Shown: positions 42,344 through 51,787, counted from the first letter of the stretch. The stretch is DNA of 64,000 nt from Cytophagaceae bacterium (GCA_027486845.1 JAIXOL010000015.1:22827-86826); one strand, 5' to 3'. The notes: generated by a model not told the origin, from the letters alone. Translations and numbers: made by a program.

Positions 42344-43018
42344 TTATGAACTATGACTGCTGTGGCTTGAACTATGGAAAAATCCACTACGACCACCTGA
42401 TGGACGTGCCATCGTAGTGCGGGAATTATCTATATTTTGGTGAATTTGGCTTGACCTACTGAATGCACTTGCAGTAGCATAATATCCCATCATTCGACCT
42501 CCATAAAAATGATTACGACGATGACGAGCCGTATCAGATTTTGAAGATGGTTTATTGCTTTGAATACTGTTCACATCTGGACGATAAGTGGTATAATGTG
42601 GACTCATGGTTTTAGCCAATAAATAACCCATTCCGCCAAACAAAAGAGCATTTGATAAATTATTGCTTTGTCCGATTGTATTAGGGTTAGATTTTACTTC
42701 GCTGTCAATCAAACCTTGTACCACTTTGGGCGATAGGCTATCTTTTTTCCCATTAAGATAGCTTACGATTGCCACCGAACTATCAATTGCCACTTCTTTT
42801 TCATTGATTATTTTGAAAACGCCTTTTGAAGTTTCTGAAATATAAGTTTTTATGCCTTTCGTATAAACTTCTTCATACTCATACTCTTCTTCGTTGGAGC
42901 TATCGCTGCCGCAACTTTGGAGCACAACACTATTTCCTATAAATGATAGAGCAATTGTACTGCTAATGGTAATATCTTTAACTTTTTTAATAAAAGTTTT
43001 TTTGCTAATAGGAGTCAT
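42344..43018 (-). CDS. UPF0323-like lipoprotein
   Basis: This 224-residue protein is taken from the ATG at 43018 (MTPISKKTFIKKVKDITISS), preceded by a GGAG-like stretch only on the opposite strand. A frame extension of 14 codons is less likely. The signal ends with a lipobox-like VVLQSC. The mature part has SKGVFKIINEKEVAIDSSVA and a glycine-rich hydrophobic segment (ALLFGGMGYLLAKTM). It then becomes Ser/Arg/His-rich and ends SGFFHSSSHSSHSS. The order, with a Gly patch and an SGFF tail, resembles UPF0323 lipoproteins known from Campylobacterota, as far as I recall. The function is unknown. Confidence 0.68.
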   Translation of the reverse strand: MTPISKKTFIKKVKDITISSTIALSFIGNSVVLQSCGSDSSNEEEYEYEEVYTKGIKTYISETSKGVFKIINEKEVAIDSSVAIVSYLNGKKDSLSPKVVQGLIDSEVKSNPNTIGQSNNLSNALLFGGMGYLLAKTMSPHYTTYRPDVNSIQSNKPSSKSDTARHRRNHFYGGRMMGYYATASAFSRSSQIHQNIDNSRTTMARPSGGRSGFFHSSSHSSHSS

Positions 43019-43146
43019 TTTTCGATATTGTAAGAGCGGTTTAGTAATTTTAAATGTCAAATATTTAATAAATATCGCAAATAAGAAAGAATCTTGTTAG
43101 GAATGGTTATTTTTCCTTGTAATTTGGCATTTTTATTTGACAATTT

Positions 43147-44043
43147 ATGAAACATTCTCTGTTTTTGATATTTTTTTTTTGTAAAGTAGTAGCTCAAAAT
43201 CCATACGTACATGTACTAGGTGTTGCTCAAGATGGGGGATACCCGCAGGCAAATTGCCAAAAAAAATGTTGTAAGGCTATTTTTGAAGGAAAAGCTACAC
43301 GTCAGTTTGTTTCATGTATTGCGGTTGTTGACCCAATTTCAAAGCGACAATGGATATTTGATGCCACGCCAGATTTTACGCAACAATTATATTTACTCAA
43401 TAATCCAGCTCCTAAAAACTTGGGTATTTTTCTGACGCATGCTCATATTGGACATTATTCGGGTATTATGTACTTAGGCAGGGAAGCCATGGGAGCCAAC
43501 CAAGTGAAGGTATATGTTATGCCTAAAATGAAAAAATTTATTGAGCAAAATGGTCCATGGAGTCAATTAGTTGCTTTGCAAAACATTGATTTACAGCCGA
43601 TTAAGGAAGATTCGGTCATAGTTTTAAATGAACGTATTAGCGTGCAGGGATTCAAAGTTCCGCACCGTGATGAATTTTCGGAAACGGTTGGTTATAAGAT
43701 ATTTACATCAAATAAGAGTTTGATATTTATCCCTGATATTGATAAGTGGCAAAAGTGGAATCGAAGTTTAGAAGAAATGATAAAATCGGTTGATTATGCT
43801 TTTTTAGATGGCACTTTTTATAAAGATGGAGAAATAAATCGCCCAATGAGCGAGGTGCCACACCCATTTGTAACCGAAACGATGGATTTATTAAAAAATC
43901 TACCAGCCACCGAAAGAGCCAAAGTGCATTTTATTCATTTCAATCATACCAATCCAGCCATGAATTCCAAATCGTTGGAAAGTAAAGAGCTTATAAAGAA
44001 AGGTTTTAAAGTTGCTTTTCAAGGAGAGAAAGTGGAGTTGTAA
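43147..44043 (+). CDS. PqqB-like metallo-beta-lactamase-fold protein, exported
   Basis: This 298-residue protein has a signal peptide ending about VVAQ. The mature start NPYVHVLGVAQDGGYPQANC is typical of PqqB and its relatives. The metal motif reads LTHAHIGHYSGIMYLG: the first two His are kept, but the Asp of the usual HxHxDH is Gly. VPHRDEFSETVGYKI and FIHFNHTNPAMNSKS supply further His. Cys in NCQKKCCKA may bind metal or form disulfides. True PqqB is cytoplasmic and sits with other pqq genes, so this exported paralogue probably has another job, possibly hydrolytic. It is followed 31 nt later by a DUF2807-like gene. Confidence 0.8.
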   Translation: MKHSLFLIFFFCKVVAQNPYVHVLGVAQDGGYPQANCQKKCCKAIFEGKATRQFVSCIAVVDPISKRQWIFDATPDFTQQLYLLNNPAPKNLGIFLTHAHIGHYSGIMYLGREAMGANQVKVYVMPKMKKFIEQNGPWSQLVALQNIDLQPIKEDSVIVLNERISVQGFKVPHRDEFSETVGYKIFTSNKSLIFIPDIDKWQKWNRSLEEMIKSVDYAFLDGTFYKDGEINRPMSEVPHPFVTETMDLLKNLPATERAKVHFIHFNHTNPAMNSKSLESKELIKKGFKVAFQGEKVEL

Positions 44044-44074
44044 ATTTATTAAAATACTCAATTTAATCATTTAA

Positions 44075-44782
44075 ATGGACAAAAAACACCGCACATTACT
44101 CATTATTATATCAATCATTGGTTGGGCTACAATTGGAGGTTTGGGTTGGTATTTTATCAATAGTTTTACTTTTAAACCTAAAAAGGTTAAAGGCGTAGCA
44201 GAATACGATACGCTCATTCAGCCAACACATTATAAAACAATTGCTTCGCAGGCCTTTAAAAATGTCGTGCTTGAAACCGACTTAGGCCCAGTACAAATTT
44301 ATTTTGAACCGAGTGAAAAGTATTCTGTCAAATTTCATCAATCGTATCTAAAATATGTAGATATGAACTACAAAGGCGATACGTTGGTTATTCACGCCAA
44401 AAAAACGCCAAAATCGACTAAAGAAAAGCCAGTTTTTAAGCAAATTTATGTGTATGCTCCTGATATGAAATATTACAGAGGTGAAGCCAGTCAAACTACT
44501 TTTTCGTATTTTAGTATTGAGCAGCTCAAAGTTGAAAGCCGTAGTAGTTGGGTGCGTTTTTATGGAACTCATATCGAGAATTTAGAGCTATATACCGAGC
44601 ATTCATGTAATTATCGTTTAGAAGATAACTCTTATTTTGGGAATGTAAAGGCTGATATTAACGATAATAGTGCTATGACATGCTTAAGTTTTATTCAGAA
44701 TGGCCTCATGATTAAGACCAAGAATTTTAAGAAAATTGATCTTAGCAATGAAAATGTGAAAAAGCTAATTATTGAGAAGTAG
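44075..44782 (+). CDS. DUF2807-like (GIN domain) membrane-anchored protein
   Basis: This 235-residue protein has one N-terminal transmembrane helix (LLIIISIIGWATIGGLGWYF) and then a run of short beta strands forming a right-handed helix-like pattern. Examples are FKNVVLETDLGPVQIYFEPS, GDTLVIHAKKTPKSTKEKP, IENLELYTEHSCNYRLEDNS and FKKIDLSNENVKKLIIEK. This pattern is that of the DUF2807 putative auto-transporter adhesin head. The role is unknown. It lies between the PqqB-like gene (31 nt) and a subtilase gene (about 20 nt), so the three probably share a transcript. Confidence 0.65.
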   Translation: MDKKHRTLLIIISIIGWATIGGLGWYFINSFTFKPKKVKGVAEYDTLIQPTHYKTIASQAFKNVVLETDLGPVQIYFEPSEKYSVKFHQSYLKYVDMNYKGDTLVIHAKKTPKSTKEKPVFKQIYVYAPDMKYYRGEASQTTFSYFSIEQLKVESRSSWVRFYGTHIENLELYTEHSCNYRLEDNSYFGNVKADINDNSAMTCLSFIQNGLMIKTKNFKKIDLSNENVKKLIIEK

Positions 44783-44803
44783 CATGAATACATGTTTGAA
44801 GCT

Positions 44804-46450
44804 ATGAAGTTAGGATATTTATTGATAGTATATTTTATTTTTGGATGTATTTTTGATGCGTTAGCCCAAACAAAATATAAATACTTGGTCTTGCTGAAAG
44901 ACAAAGATGATTCGCCTTATTCGGTAAATTCTCCATTAGTTTATCTTTCTCAAAAAGCCATTGACCGACGATTTAAGCAAGGAATTACCATAAAAACTTC
45001 CGATTTACCTCCTAACCCTACTTATATTTCGTGCATTCAACAAACTGGGGCGACTGTCATTTATAAATCTCGATGGATGAATGCGGTTTTAGTGGAAGCC
45101 TCCGAAACCCAGAAAAATACAATTCTTGCCTTACCACAGGTCAAAGGAATTGAATTTAATCGGCCTCTCAAAAAAACTCGACAAACATTATTTAAAGATA
45201 AATTTTCAGAAGAAAACACCGAAAGCCTGAATTATGGCGATGCTGCCGCCCAAATACAATTACTGGGAGCTGACGTAATGCACAATAAGGGTTTTCATGG
45301 TGAAGGAGTGTTGGTTGCTTTGCTCGATGATGGGTTTCTGAATGTCAATACTAGTGCATGTTTGCAGCATTTGGTTCAGCAAAACAAAATCGTAAAAGTC
45401 TATGATTTTGTGGATAATGACAATTCTGTTTATTCACAAGGTGGACACGGAACAGCAGTTTTAAGTACGATGGCTGGTTATATTGATAATCAGATGATTA
45501 GCCCTGCTTTTGGAGTTTCGGTAGCTTTATTTCGGACGGAAGATATTGCCTCTGAATCCCCTTTGGAAGAAGCAAATTGGCTTTTTGCGGCTGAAATGGC
45601 AGATAGTTTGGGAGTAGATATTATTAGTTCGTCGTTGGGTTATAGTACATTTGATAATTCGGCCGATAACTATACACCCGCCCTAATGGATGGCAAAACT
45701 GCCCTCAGTACACGAGCGGCAGACTTGGCAAGCGAACGAGGAATTGTAGTTGTTATTTCGGCGGGAAATTCGGGGAATGACGCCTCTTGGCAAATAATTA
45801 CCGCTCCAGCCGATGCGGATTCGGTTTTGGCAATTGGAGCTGTTACACGAACAGGCAATTATGCATCTTTCAGTTCTAGAGGAAATTCGGCTGATGGACG
45901 AACGAAACCCGATGTAGTGGCGGTCGGTAGCGGAACTGCTCTTTGCAATACTTTTGGGTTTGCTTCAACAAGTAATGGAACTTCGTTTTCTGCTCCCTTG
46001 GTGTCGGGTTTAGTGGCAGGGTTTTGGCAAGCAAATCCGCATCTTACTGCTCAAGAAGTAACTCGATGTATTCGAAAATCAGGGCATCAATTTGCTTCTC
46101 CAACTATTCTGTTAGGTTATGGTTTTGCCAATTTTTCGAGAGCAAATACAGTTGCTAAAAATGAGTTTCCAATTTCAGCCGTTGAGCCAAATGCTGATTT
46201 AGTTTCGATTAAAATTTTGCCATCTAATAAAGCCGATGTTGAATTAAAGTTCAGTAATATCCTTATTAACAATAACTTACGAATAAACTTTATTCAACAA
46301 AGTACCAAACAAATTATATATCAAGATACTTTTACGCTTACCTCAAATGAAACAACCAAAACAATTTCGCTTGATACGCTTACGCCTGACATTCTACTCA
46401 GAATCGAAGATTTAACGCAGAAAAAAACGCTCAAAATTATTCGATGGTAG
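44804..46450 (+). CDS. S8 family serine peptidase (subtilase), secreted
   Basis: This 548-residue protein starts at 44804 (MKLGYLLIVYFIFGCIFDAL), a signal peptide ending ALAQ; an ATG four codons upstream is also possible. A prodomain-like region covers residues 25-125. The catalytic triad is complete: Asp in LVALLDDGFL (about 175), His in GGHGTAVLSTMAG (215) and Ser in SNGTSFSAPLVSG (394). The oxyanion Asn is in VISAGNSGND. A C-terminal beta domain of about 110 residues follows and may mediate surface attachment or folding. No clear T9SS-type CTD motif is seen. It is the last gene of the likely operon from 43147. Confidence 0.92.
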   Translation: MKLGYLLIVYFIFGCIFDALAQTKYKYLVLLKDKDDSPYSVNSPLVYLSQKAIDRRFKQGITIKTSDLPPNPTYISCIQQTGATVIYKSRWMNAVLVEASETQKNTILALPQVKGIEFNRPLKKTRQTLFKDKFSEENTESLNYGDAAAQIQLLGADVMHNKGFHGEGVLVALLDDGFLNVNTSACLQHLVQQNKIVKVYDFVDNDNSVYSQGGHGTAVLSTMAGYIDNQMISPAFGVSVALFRTEDIASESPLEEANWLFAAEMADSLGVDIISSSLGYSTFDNSADNYTPALMDGKTALSTRAADLASERGIVVVISAGNSGNDASWQIITAPADADSVLAIGAVTRTGNYASFSSRGNSADGRTKPDVVAVGSGTALCNTFGFASTSNGTSFSAPLVSGLVAGFWQANPHLTAQEVTRCIRKSGHQFASPTILLGYGFANFSRANTVAKNEFPISAVEPNADLVSIKILPSNKADVELKFSNILINNNLRINFIQQSTKQIIYQDTFTLTSNETTKTISLDTLTPDILLRIEDLTQKKTLKIIRW

Positions 46451-47115
46451 GCTAAATTCTTTTTTAACAACGAAGTGGTCAAACTTGAATAGACTTGAAT
46501 GAAATTCGAGGGATAGAAATTACAAAATCAGTTACGACTATGAATGGAGTCGAACATCTTTTTTTAATCATTATAATTTAATAGATGAATTTATAAACTT
46601 TCAGCAAAATTTTTCAACGTAATTTGCGGTTTTCCCAGTAAATCCCAACTTGTTTGAGCCCCAAATTTTTCTAGACATTTATTGAGAGTCCTTACGATAT
46701 ATATGCCATAACGAAACATCCTACCTTATTTCGACTAGTAAAAATGTATTAAATGAATACCGAAGGATAAAAAATCGTGTAATATATGTTCGAATTTTTG
46801 ATTCTCTATATGGTCTTTTGTTTGATTCTAAACATCTAAAAATCAAAATTATTCATATACAAATACAAAGTGTAATAAGGATGGAACATAAGCTATTTGC
46901 TTGATTTTCAGTGCTTTTGTATTAGGTTTTTCGGGTAAGCCTGTTTTTCCATAAACATATATTTTTTTGTAAAATATTTGCCAAAGTGATTCTAAAATAA
47001 TTTGCCTTCTCAAAATTTAGATTTATAATTTTTAGGATTTAAAATATGAAACCTAATCACCCAAAAAGTGGCTTTTTATGGCTTATATTTGTAGAAATCT
47101 AATCAAATTGACCTT
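46451..47115. other. 665-bp intergenic region with coding remnant
   Basis: The region is AT-rich. The only coding trace is the short minus-strand frame at 46591-46719. Near the right end, TATATTTG (47084-47091) matches the TAnnTTTG promoter element for the gene at 47116, with no clear -33 partner. Confidence 0.45.
46591..46719 (-). pseudogene. Possible C-terminal fragment of a lost gene
   Basis: This 42-codon frame ends in LNKCLEKFGAQTSWDLLGKP followed by QITLKNFAESL. It reads like the C-terminus of a globular protein rather than random AT-rich sequence, yet no upstream part is present. I do not recognise the family. It may be a remnant of a deleted gene, or a small gene in its own right. 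Confidence 0.35.
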
Positions 47116-48129
47116 ATGAAAAATATTTTATTGTTATTGGCGATTGTTGTCCTCTTTGCGAATTGTGATAAAAAAACATCTTCAGAAAATACTAAATCTG
47201 CCCTTTTGGGTTCAGACGAAATTCAAACTGGCGGTGTAAAAATGGTAGAAATAGAAACTTTAGCAGGAAAATTTAAAGTTTGGACGAAAAAATTTGGCGA
47301 TAATCCACGAGTTAAAATCTTACTACTCCACGGCGGCCCAGCCATGACCCACGAATACATGGAGTGCTTCGAAAGTTTTTTTCCTAAAGAAGGCTTTGAA
47401 ATGTACGAATACGACCAACTCGGCTCATATTACTCTGACCAACCTAAAAATGATTCCCTTTGGACAACCCCACGTTTTGTTGAGGAAGTCGAACAGGTTC
47501 GCAAGGCTTTGGGCTTAAATAAAGATAATTTTTATTTACTCGGAAACTCTTGGGGAGGAATCTTAGCGATGGAATATGCCTTAAAATACCAAGAAAACTT
47601 GAAAGGCTTGATAATCAGCAATATGATGCCGAGTATTCCTGATTATGCCAAATACAATGAAGTGCTAAGAAGCCAAATGCGTAAATCATTGGTCGATTCG
47701 CTTAATGCTTTTGAAGCCGCTGGCGATTTCAAAAATCCAGTTTATGTCGATTTGGTTATTCGCGAATACTACAATCAGCATATTTGTCGCTTGCCCGAAT
47801 GGCCTGAGCCTGTAAATCGTACTTTCAAGCATGTAAATGAGCATATTTATGTGCTCATGCAAGGCCCAAGTGAGTTTAAAGTAGGAGGACGTTTATTGAC
47901 TTGGGATAGAAAAGCAAGTTTACCCAATATTAAAGTGCCAACATTGGCAATTGGTGCAAAATATGATACAATGGACCCAAAGGCAATGGAATATATTAGT
48001 AAATCGGTGCAAAAAGGGCGTTATTTATACTGTCCCGATGGTAGTCATCTATCTTTTTGGGATGACCAAAAAACCTATTTTCCAAACGTTATTAAGTTTA
48101 TAAAAGACGTTGATGAAAATAAGTTTTAG
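47116..48129 (+). CDS. Alpha/beta hydrolase, proline iminopeptidase-like lipoprotein
   Basis: This 337-residue protein has a lipoprotein signal (MKNILLLLAIVVLFANC). The S33 peptidase fold is clear: the oxyanion motif HGGPAMTHEYMECF, the catalytic Ser in GNSWGGILAMEYAL, Asp in GAKYDTMDPKAM and His in PDGSHLSFWDD. The sequence EYDQLGSYYSDQP corresponds to the DQRGxGxS motif of proline iminopeptidases, with Leu for Arg. The family removes N-terminal proline from peptides; here it would act in the periplasm, on the inner or outer membrane. It is a single gene. Confidence 0.88.
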   Translation: MKNILLLLAIVVLFANCDKKTSSENTKSALLGSDEIQTGGVKMVEIETLAGKFKVWTKKFGDNPRVKILLLHGGPAMTHEYMECFESFFPKEGFEMYEYDQLGSYYSDQPKNDSLWTTPRFVEEVEQVRKALGLNKDNFYLLGNSWGGILAMEYALKYQENLKGLIISNMMPSIPDYAKYNEVLRSQMRKSLVDSLNAFEAAGDFKNPVYVDLVIREYYNQHICRLPEWPEPVNRTFKHVNEHIYVLMQGPSEFKVGGRLLTWDRKASLPNIKVPTLAIGAKYDTMDPKAMEYISKSVQKGRYLYCPDGSHLSFWDDQKTYFPNVIKFIKDVDENKF

Positions 48130-48239
48130 GATTGTAGGACAGCTGAGATTTCTGCATTGTCATGATTATTAAATATTGAGTATAACATTATTTATTTAGA
48201 CGAACAGGCTACGATTGCCGCCCGATTCCCACCACAAAG

Positions 48240-50006
48240 ATGTCACAAGCTATTATAAGAGTTTTCGATTTATTAGACCAATCGCTGGCAAAATACGATA
48301 AATCTGATGTTTTTGCTTCCAAAATCAATGGCGAATGGCAACGCATTTCGGCAAAAGATTTCATTGATTCTGTTACTCAACTAAGTTTGGGTTTATTGAA
48401 AATCGGTATCGAAAAAGGCGATAAAATTGCGGTCATTTCAGAAAGTCGCCCCGAGTGGAATATTGTTGATTTTGCAGTTCAGCAAATCGGTGCGATAGGC
48501 GTGCCACTTTACCCCAATATAACTGTTGAAGATTATAAGTATATTTTCAATGATGCCAGCATAAAACTGATTTTTGTGGGTGATGCCGACCTTCTGAAAA
48601 AAGCACAAGCTGCTGCCCAAGATGCTCCGAGTGTAAAAGATATTTATTCTTTCGATAAAATCGCAGGTAATAATTACTGGAAAGAAATCTTAGAAAATGC
48701 TGATAATCAAGACATTGTAAAGCTAGATAAAATTAAATCAGGCATCAAAGCCGATGATTTGCTGACGATTATTTACACATCAGGCACAACTGGAAATCCG
48801 AAAGGTGTGATGCTTTCTCACTTAAATCTGATTAGCAATTTTGAGTCTTGTAAAAATAATTTTCCGATTGATGAAACCTGCCAAGCGTTGAGTTTTTTAC
48901 CACTCAATCACGTTTACGAACGCATGGTTTTGTATCTCTATATGAGTAAAGGTTTATCAATTTATTACGCTCAAAATATGGCAACAATTGCCGAAGATTT
49001 GCGAGATGTTCAGCCGCATATTTTCACGACAGTGCCACGTTTACTCGAAAAAGTGTATGATAAAATCGTGGCAAAAGGCTACGAATTGAGCTGTATAAAA
49101 CGAAGAATATTCTTGTGGGCTTTGGGTTTAGGTTTGAAATATGACCCGAATCAAGAATTTAGTGCTTGGTATAATTTTCAGTTAAAATGGGCAAAAAAAC
49201 TCGTTTTTAGCAAATGGCAAGTAGCTTTGGGCGGAAATATTCGTATGATTTGTTCGGGAGCAGCCGCTTTGCAGCCACGTTTGGCGAGGGTTTTTTGGGC
49301 AGCGGGCATTCCAGTTTCGGAAGGCTACGGCATGACCGAAACCTCACCCGTAATTGCTACTAATCGTATTGTGCCATTGGATTTGCGAATTGGCACAGTA
49401 GGTCCAATTATTGATGGGATGATGGTTAAAATTGCCGAAGATGGAGAGATTTTGGTAAAAGGGCCAAATGTAATGCTGGGTTACTACAACAAACCCGAAC
49501 TCACAAAAGAAGTAATTGACCATGAAGGCTGGCTACATACGGGCGATATTGGCAAATTTGAAGAAGGAAGATATCTGAAGATTACTGACCGTAAAAAAGA
49601 AATATTCAAGACTTCGGGCGGGAAATATGTTGCTCCACAAGTGCTTGAAAACAAGATGAAAGAATCGGTTTATATTGAGCAAATGATGGTAGTGGGCGAA
49701 AGTCAGAAGTTTCCTGCTGCATTGATTATTCCTGAGTTTATGGTGATTCGTGAATGGTGCAAATCGCAGGGTATTGAATTTACTTCTGACGCTGAAATGA
49801 TTAAAAATCAACAAATTTTAAAGTTGATTTTTAGTGAAATTGCTCGTTTCAATAAAGAATTTTCTCCTTACGAACAAGTAAAGAAATTTACGCTTTTGGC
49901 TAGCTTGTGGACGGTCGAAAGCGGTGAAATAACCCCAACCTTAAAACCCAAACGCAAAGCCATTATTGACAAATACAAAGCTGTAATAGATAGAATGTAT
50001 GAATGA
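48240..50006 (+). CDS. Long-chain fatty-acid-CoA ligase (AMP-forming)
   Basis: This 588-residue enzyme of the ANL superfamily has the AMP-binding P-loop LLTIIYTSGTTGNPKGVMLS (about 177-196). The other core motifs are LPLNHVYERM, the GYGMTETSPVIA adenine motif, and GWLHTGDIGKFEEGRYLKIT with the ATP-ribose-binding Asp. DRKKEIFKTSGGKYVAP carries the hinge. It activates fatty acids to acyl-CoA via acyl-AMP at the inner face of the membrane. The length (about 590) and lack of a transmembrane segment fit the FAA1-like long-chain class. A variant of the GTAGGACAG repeat lies upstream at about 48133. Confidence 0.92.
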   Translation: MSQAIIRVFDLLDQSLAKYDKSDVFASKINGEWQRISAKDFIDSVTQLSLGLLKIGIEKGDKIAVISESRPEWNIVDFAVQQIGAIGVPLYPNITVEDYKYIFNDASIKLIFVGDADLLKKAQAAAQDAPSVKDIYSFDKIAGNNYWKEILENADNQDIVKLDKIKSGIKADDLLTIIYTSGTTGNPKGVMLSHLNLISNFESCKNNFPIDETCQALSFLPLNHVYERMVLYLYMSKGLSIYYAQNMATIAEDLRDVQPHIFTTVPRLLEKVYDKIVAKGYELSCIKRRIFLWALGLGLKYDPNQEFSAWYNFQLKWAKKLVFSKWQVALGGNIRMICSGAAALQPRLARVFWAAGIPVSEGYGMTETSPVIATNRIVPLDLRIGTVGPIIDGMMVKIAEDGEILVKGPNVMLGYYNKPELTKEVIDHEGWLHTGDIGKFEEGRYLKITDRKKEIFKTSGGKYVAPQVLENKMKESVYIEQMMVVGESQKFPAALIIPEFMVIREWCKSQGIEFTSDAEMIKNQQILKLIFSEIARFNKEFSPYEQVKKFTLLASLWTVESGEITPTLKPKRKAIIDKYKAVIDRMYE

Positions 50007-50162
50007 AATTAAAATAAGAATGTTGTAGTTGATTAGAATAAAACATTGTCTATAAGTTGTTTATCAAAATTGATAATTAATAATTGATAATTGATAATTG
50101 ATTTCTTGAAACCTGTCAGCTTTTTTTAGTGTTCTGATTAGAGCAAAGAAAAAAATCATAAT

Positions 50163-51707
50163 ATGCCCTCTCAACAAATAGCGTTAAATTCGGTCGGTGC
50201 ATTTCCGAAACTGTTTTTAGATTATATCTCAAAAAACGAAAATCTCGAAAAGTTCTATAATCAATATCCTGATATTCAGGGTTTTAGTAAAGTAATTGAA
50301 TCAAGAAAGTTTTCGGATGAAAAACGCAAAACACTGGTATCGGTACTCGAAAAACAATACCAAGTTTTAGAAAAAAAACCAAATCTTGATATCCTCTTAA
50401 ATCCGAATACCTTCACTGTTACGACGGGGCATCAACTCAATATTTTCACAGGTCCGCTTTATGTGATTTATAAAATTATTACGATTATCAATTTAGCCAA
50501 AAAATTAAAAGCCGAATTTCCAGCCTATAATTTCATACCTGTTTATTGGATGGCAAGTGAAGATCACGATTTTGCCGAAATCGCTTCTTTTAATCTTTTT
50601 GGGAAAACTTTTAAATGGGAAACCGAGCAAAAAGGAGCGGTCGGACGCATGAATCCTGCTGAATTACAAGCAATTTTTGATGAACTTTCTGAAAAACCAG
50701 TAATATTTGAAGAAGCCTATTTAAAAAATACAACACTCTCCAATGCTGCCCGGAAATATATGCATCAACTTTTTGGCAGCGAAGGTTTAATTTCTATTGA
50801 TGCCGATGATGCTGCACTGAAAGGTATTTTTAGCGAAATTATCAAAGATGATTTGTTGAATAACTCAGCCAACGAAATTGTTACAAAAACCTCAAATGAG
50901 CTAAATGAAATGGGTTATCATACCCAAATCACACCTCGTGAAATTAATTTCTTTTATTTACAAGATGGGCTTCGAGAACGAATAATAAAGGAAGATAATG
51001 TTTATAAAGTTATGAATTCTGAGTTAACATTTTCGCAGGAAGAAATTTTGCAAATACTTGATAATCAGCCAGAAAACTTTAGCCCGAATGTAGTTTTGCG
51101 TCCACTTTATCAAGAAACAATTCTACCAAATTTGGCATATATTGGTGGGCCTTCCGAAGTACCTTATTGGCTACAACTCAAAGGTATTTTCAACTATTAT
51201 GGCGAGCAATTCCCTTTGCTTTTGCCTCGAAACTTTGCTTTGGTAATCAATCAAGCAAGCAAAAAACGTATTGAAAAACTCGGAATTACGGCCGAAGAAT
51301 TTTTTGCTGACGAAGTAAGTCTTCGTAGAAGTTATGTAGAGCGAAACTCGGAAAATTCGTTGAGTTTGGCTTTTGAAATTGATGATGTAAGTGAAGTTTT
51401 TGAACGCATATTAAAGAAATCGCTGGCAATTGACCAAACAATGAAAGGTGCGGTTGAGGCAGAAAAGTCAAAAATCATTAGTTCACTCGAAAATCTCGAG
51501 AAACGTATCAAAAAAGCCGAAGAACGTAACCAAGAAACATCGGTTACGCAACTTTTGGCATTGAAACATAAACTCTTCCCTGATGGCGGTTTGCAAGAGC
51601 GTAAAGAAAATTTCTTAAATTTTTATCTCAACGATAAAGATTTCATCAAAAAACTCCTCGAAGCTTTCGACCCGATTGATTATAGTTTTAATATTATCGA
51701 AATTTAA
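50163..51707 (+). CDS. bshC: Bacillithiol synthase (cysteine-adding enzyme)
   Basis: This 514-residue protein matches BshC. Diagnostic blocks are VTTGHQLNIFTGPLYVIYKI (nucleotide-type HxGH-like loop), FIPVYWMASEDHDFAEIASF, and NLAYIGGPSEVPYWLQLKGI. A coiled-coil C-terminal part contains KSKIISSLENLEKRIKKAEE. BshC ligates cysteine to GlcN-malate, the last step of bacillithiol synthesis. The length is close to the usual 510-540. bshA and bshB are not in the window, a scattered arrangement that is common in Bacteroidota. It implies that this bacterium uses bacillithiol as a low-molecular-weight thiol. A hairpin terminator follows. Confidence 0.93.
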   Translation: MPSQQIALNSVGAFPKLFLDYISKNENLEKFYNQYPDIQGFSKVIESRKFSDEKRKTLVSVLEKQYQVLEKKPNLDILLNPNTFTVTTGHQLNIFTGPLYVIYKIITIINLAKKLKAEFPAYNFIPVYWMASEDHDFAEIASFNLFGKTFKWETEQKGAVGRMNPAELQAIFDELSEKPVIFEEAYLKNTTLSNAARKYMHQLFGSEGLISIDADDAALKGIFSEIIKDDLLNNSANEIVTKTSNELNEMGYHTQITPREINFFYLQDGLRERIIKEDNVYKVMNSELTFSQEEILQILDNQPENFSPNVVLRPLYQETILPNLAYIGGPSEVPYWLQLKGIFNYYGEQFPLLLPRNFALVINQASKKRIEKLGITAEEFFADEVSLRRSYVERNSENSLSLAFEIDDVSEVFERILKKSLAIDQTMKGAVEAEKSKIISSLENLEKRIKKAEERNQETSVTQLLALKHKLFPDGGLQERKENFLNFYLNDKDFIKKLLEAFDPIDYSFNIIEI

Positions 51708-51754
51708 ATTATTCACATTGTTTAATTTTCATTTTACCTCTTTTTTCAAATTGG

Positions 51755-51787
51755 AAGTGTGGCATGTTTTTGAAATATGCCACACTT
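51755..51787. terminator. Hairpin terminator of bshC; dispersed hairpin, copy 3
   Basis: AAGTGTGGCAT and ATGCCACACTT enclose GTTTTTGAAAT and are followed by T residues. The centre and GCCACA core match the hairpins at 15953-15986 and 36967-36997. Confidence 0.75.
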
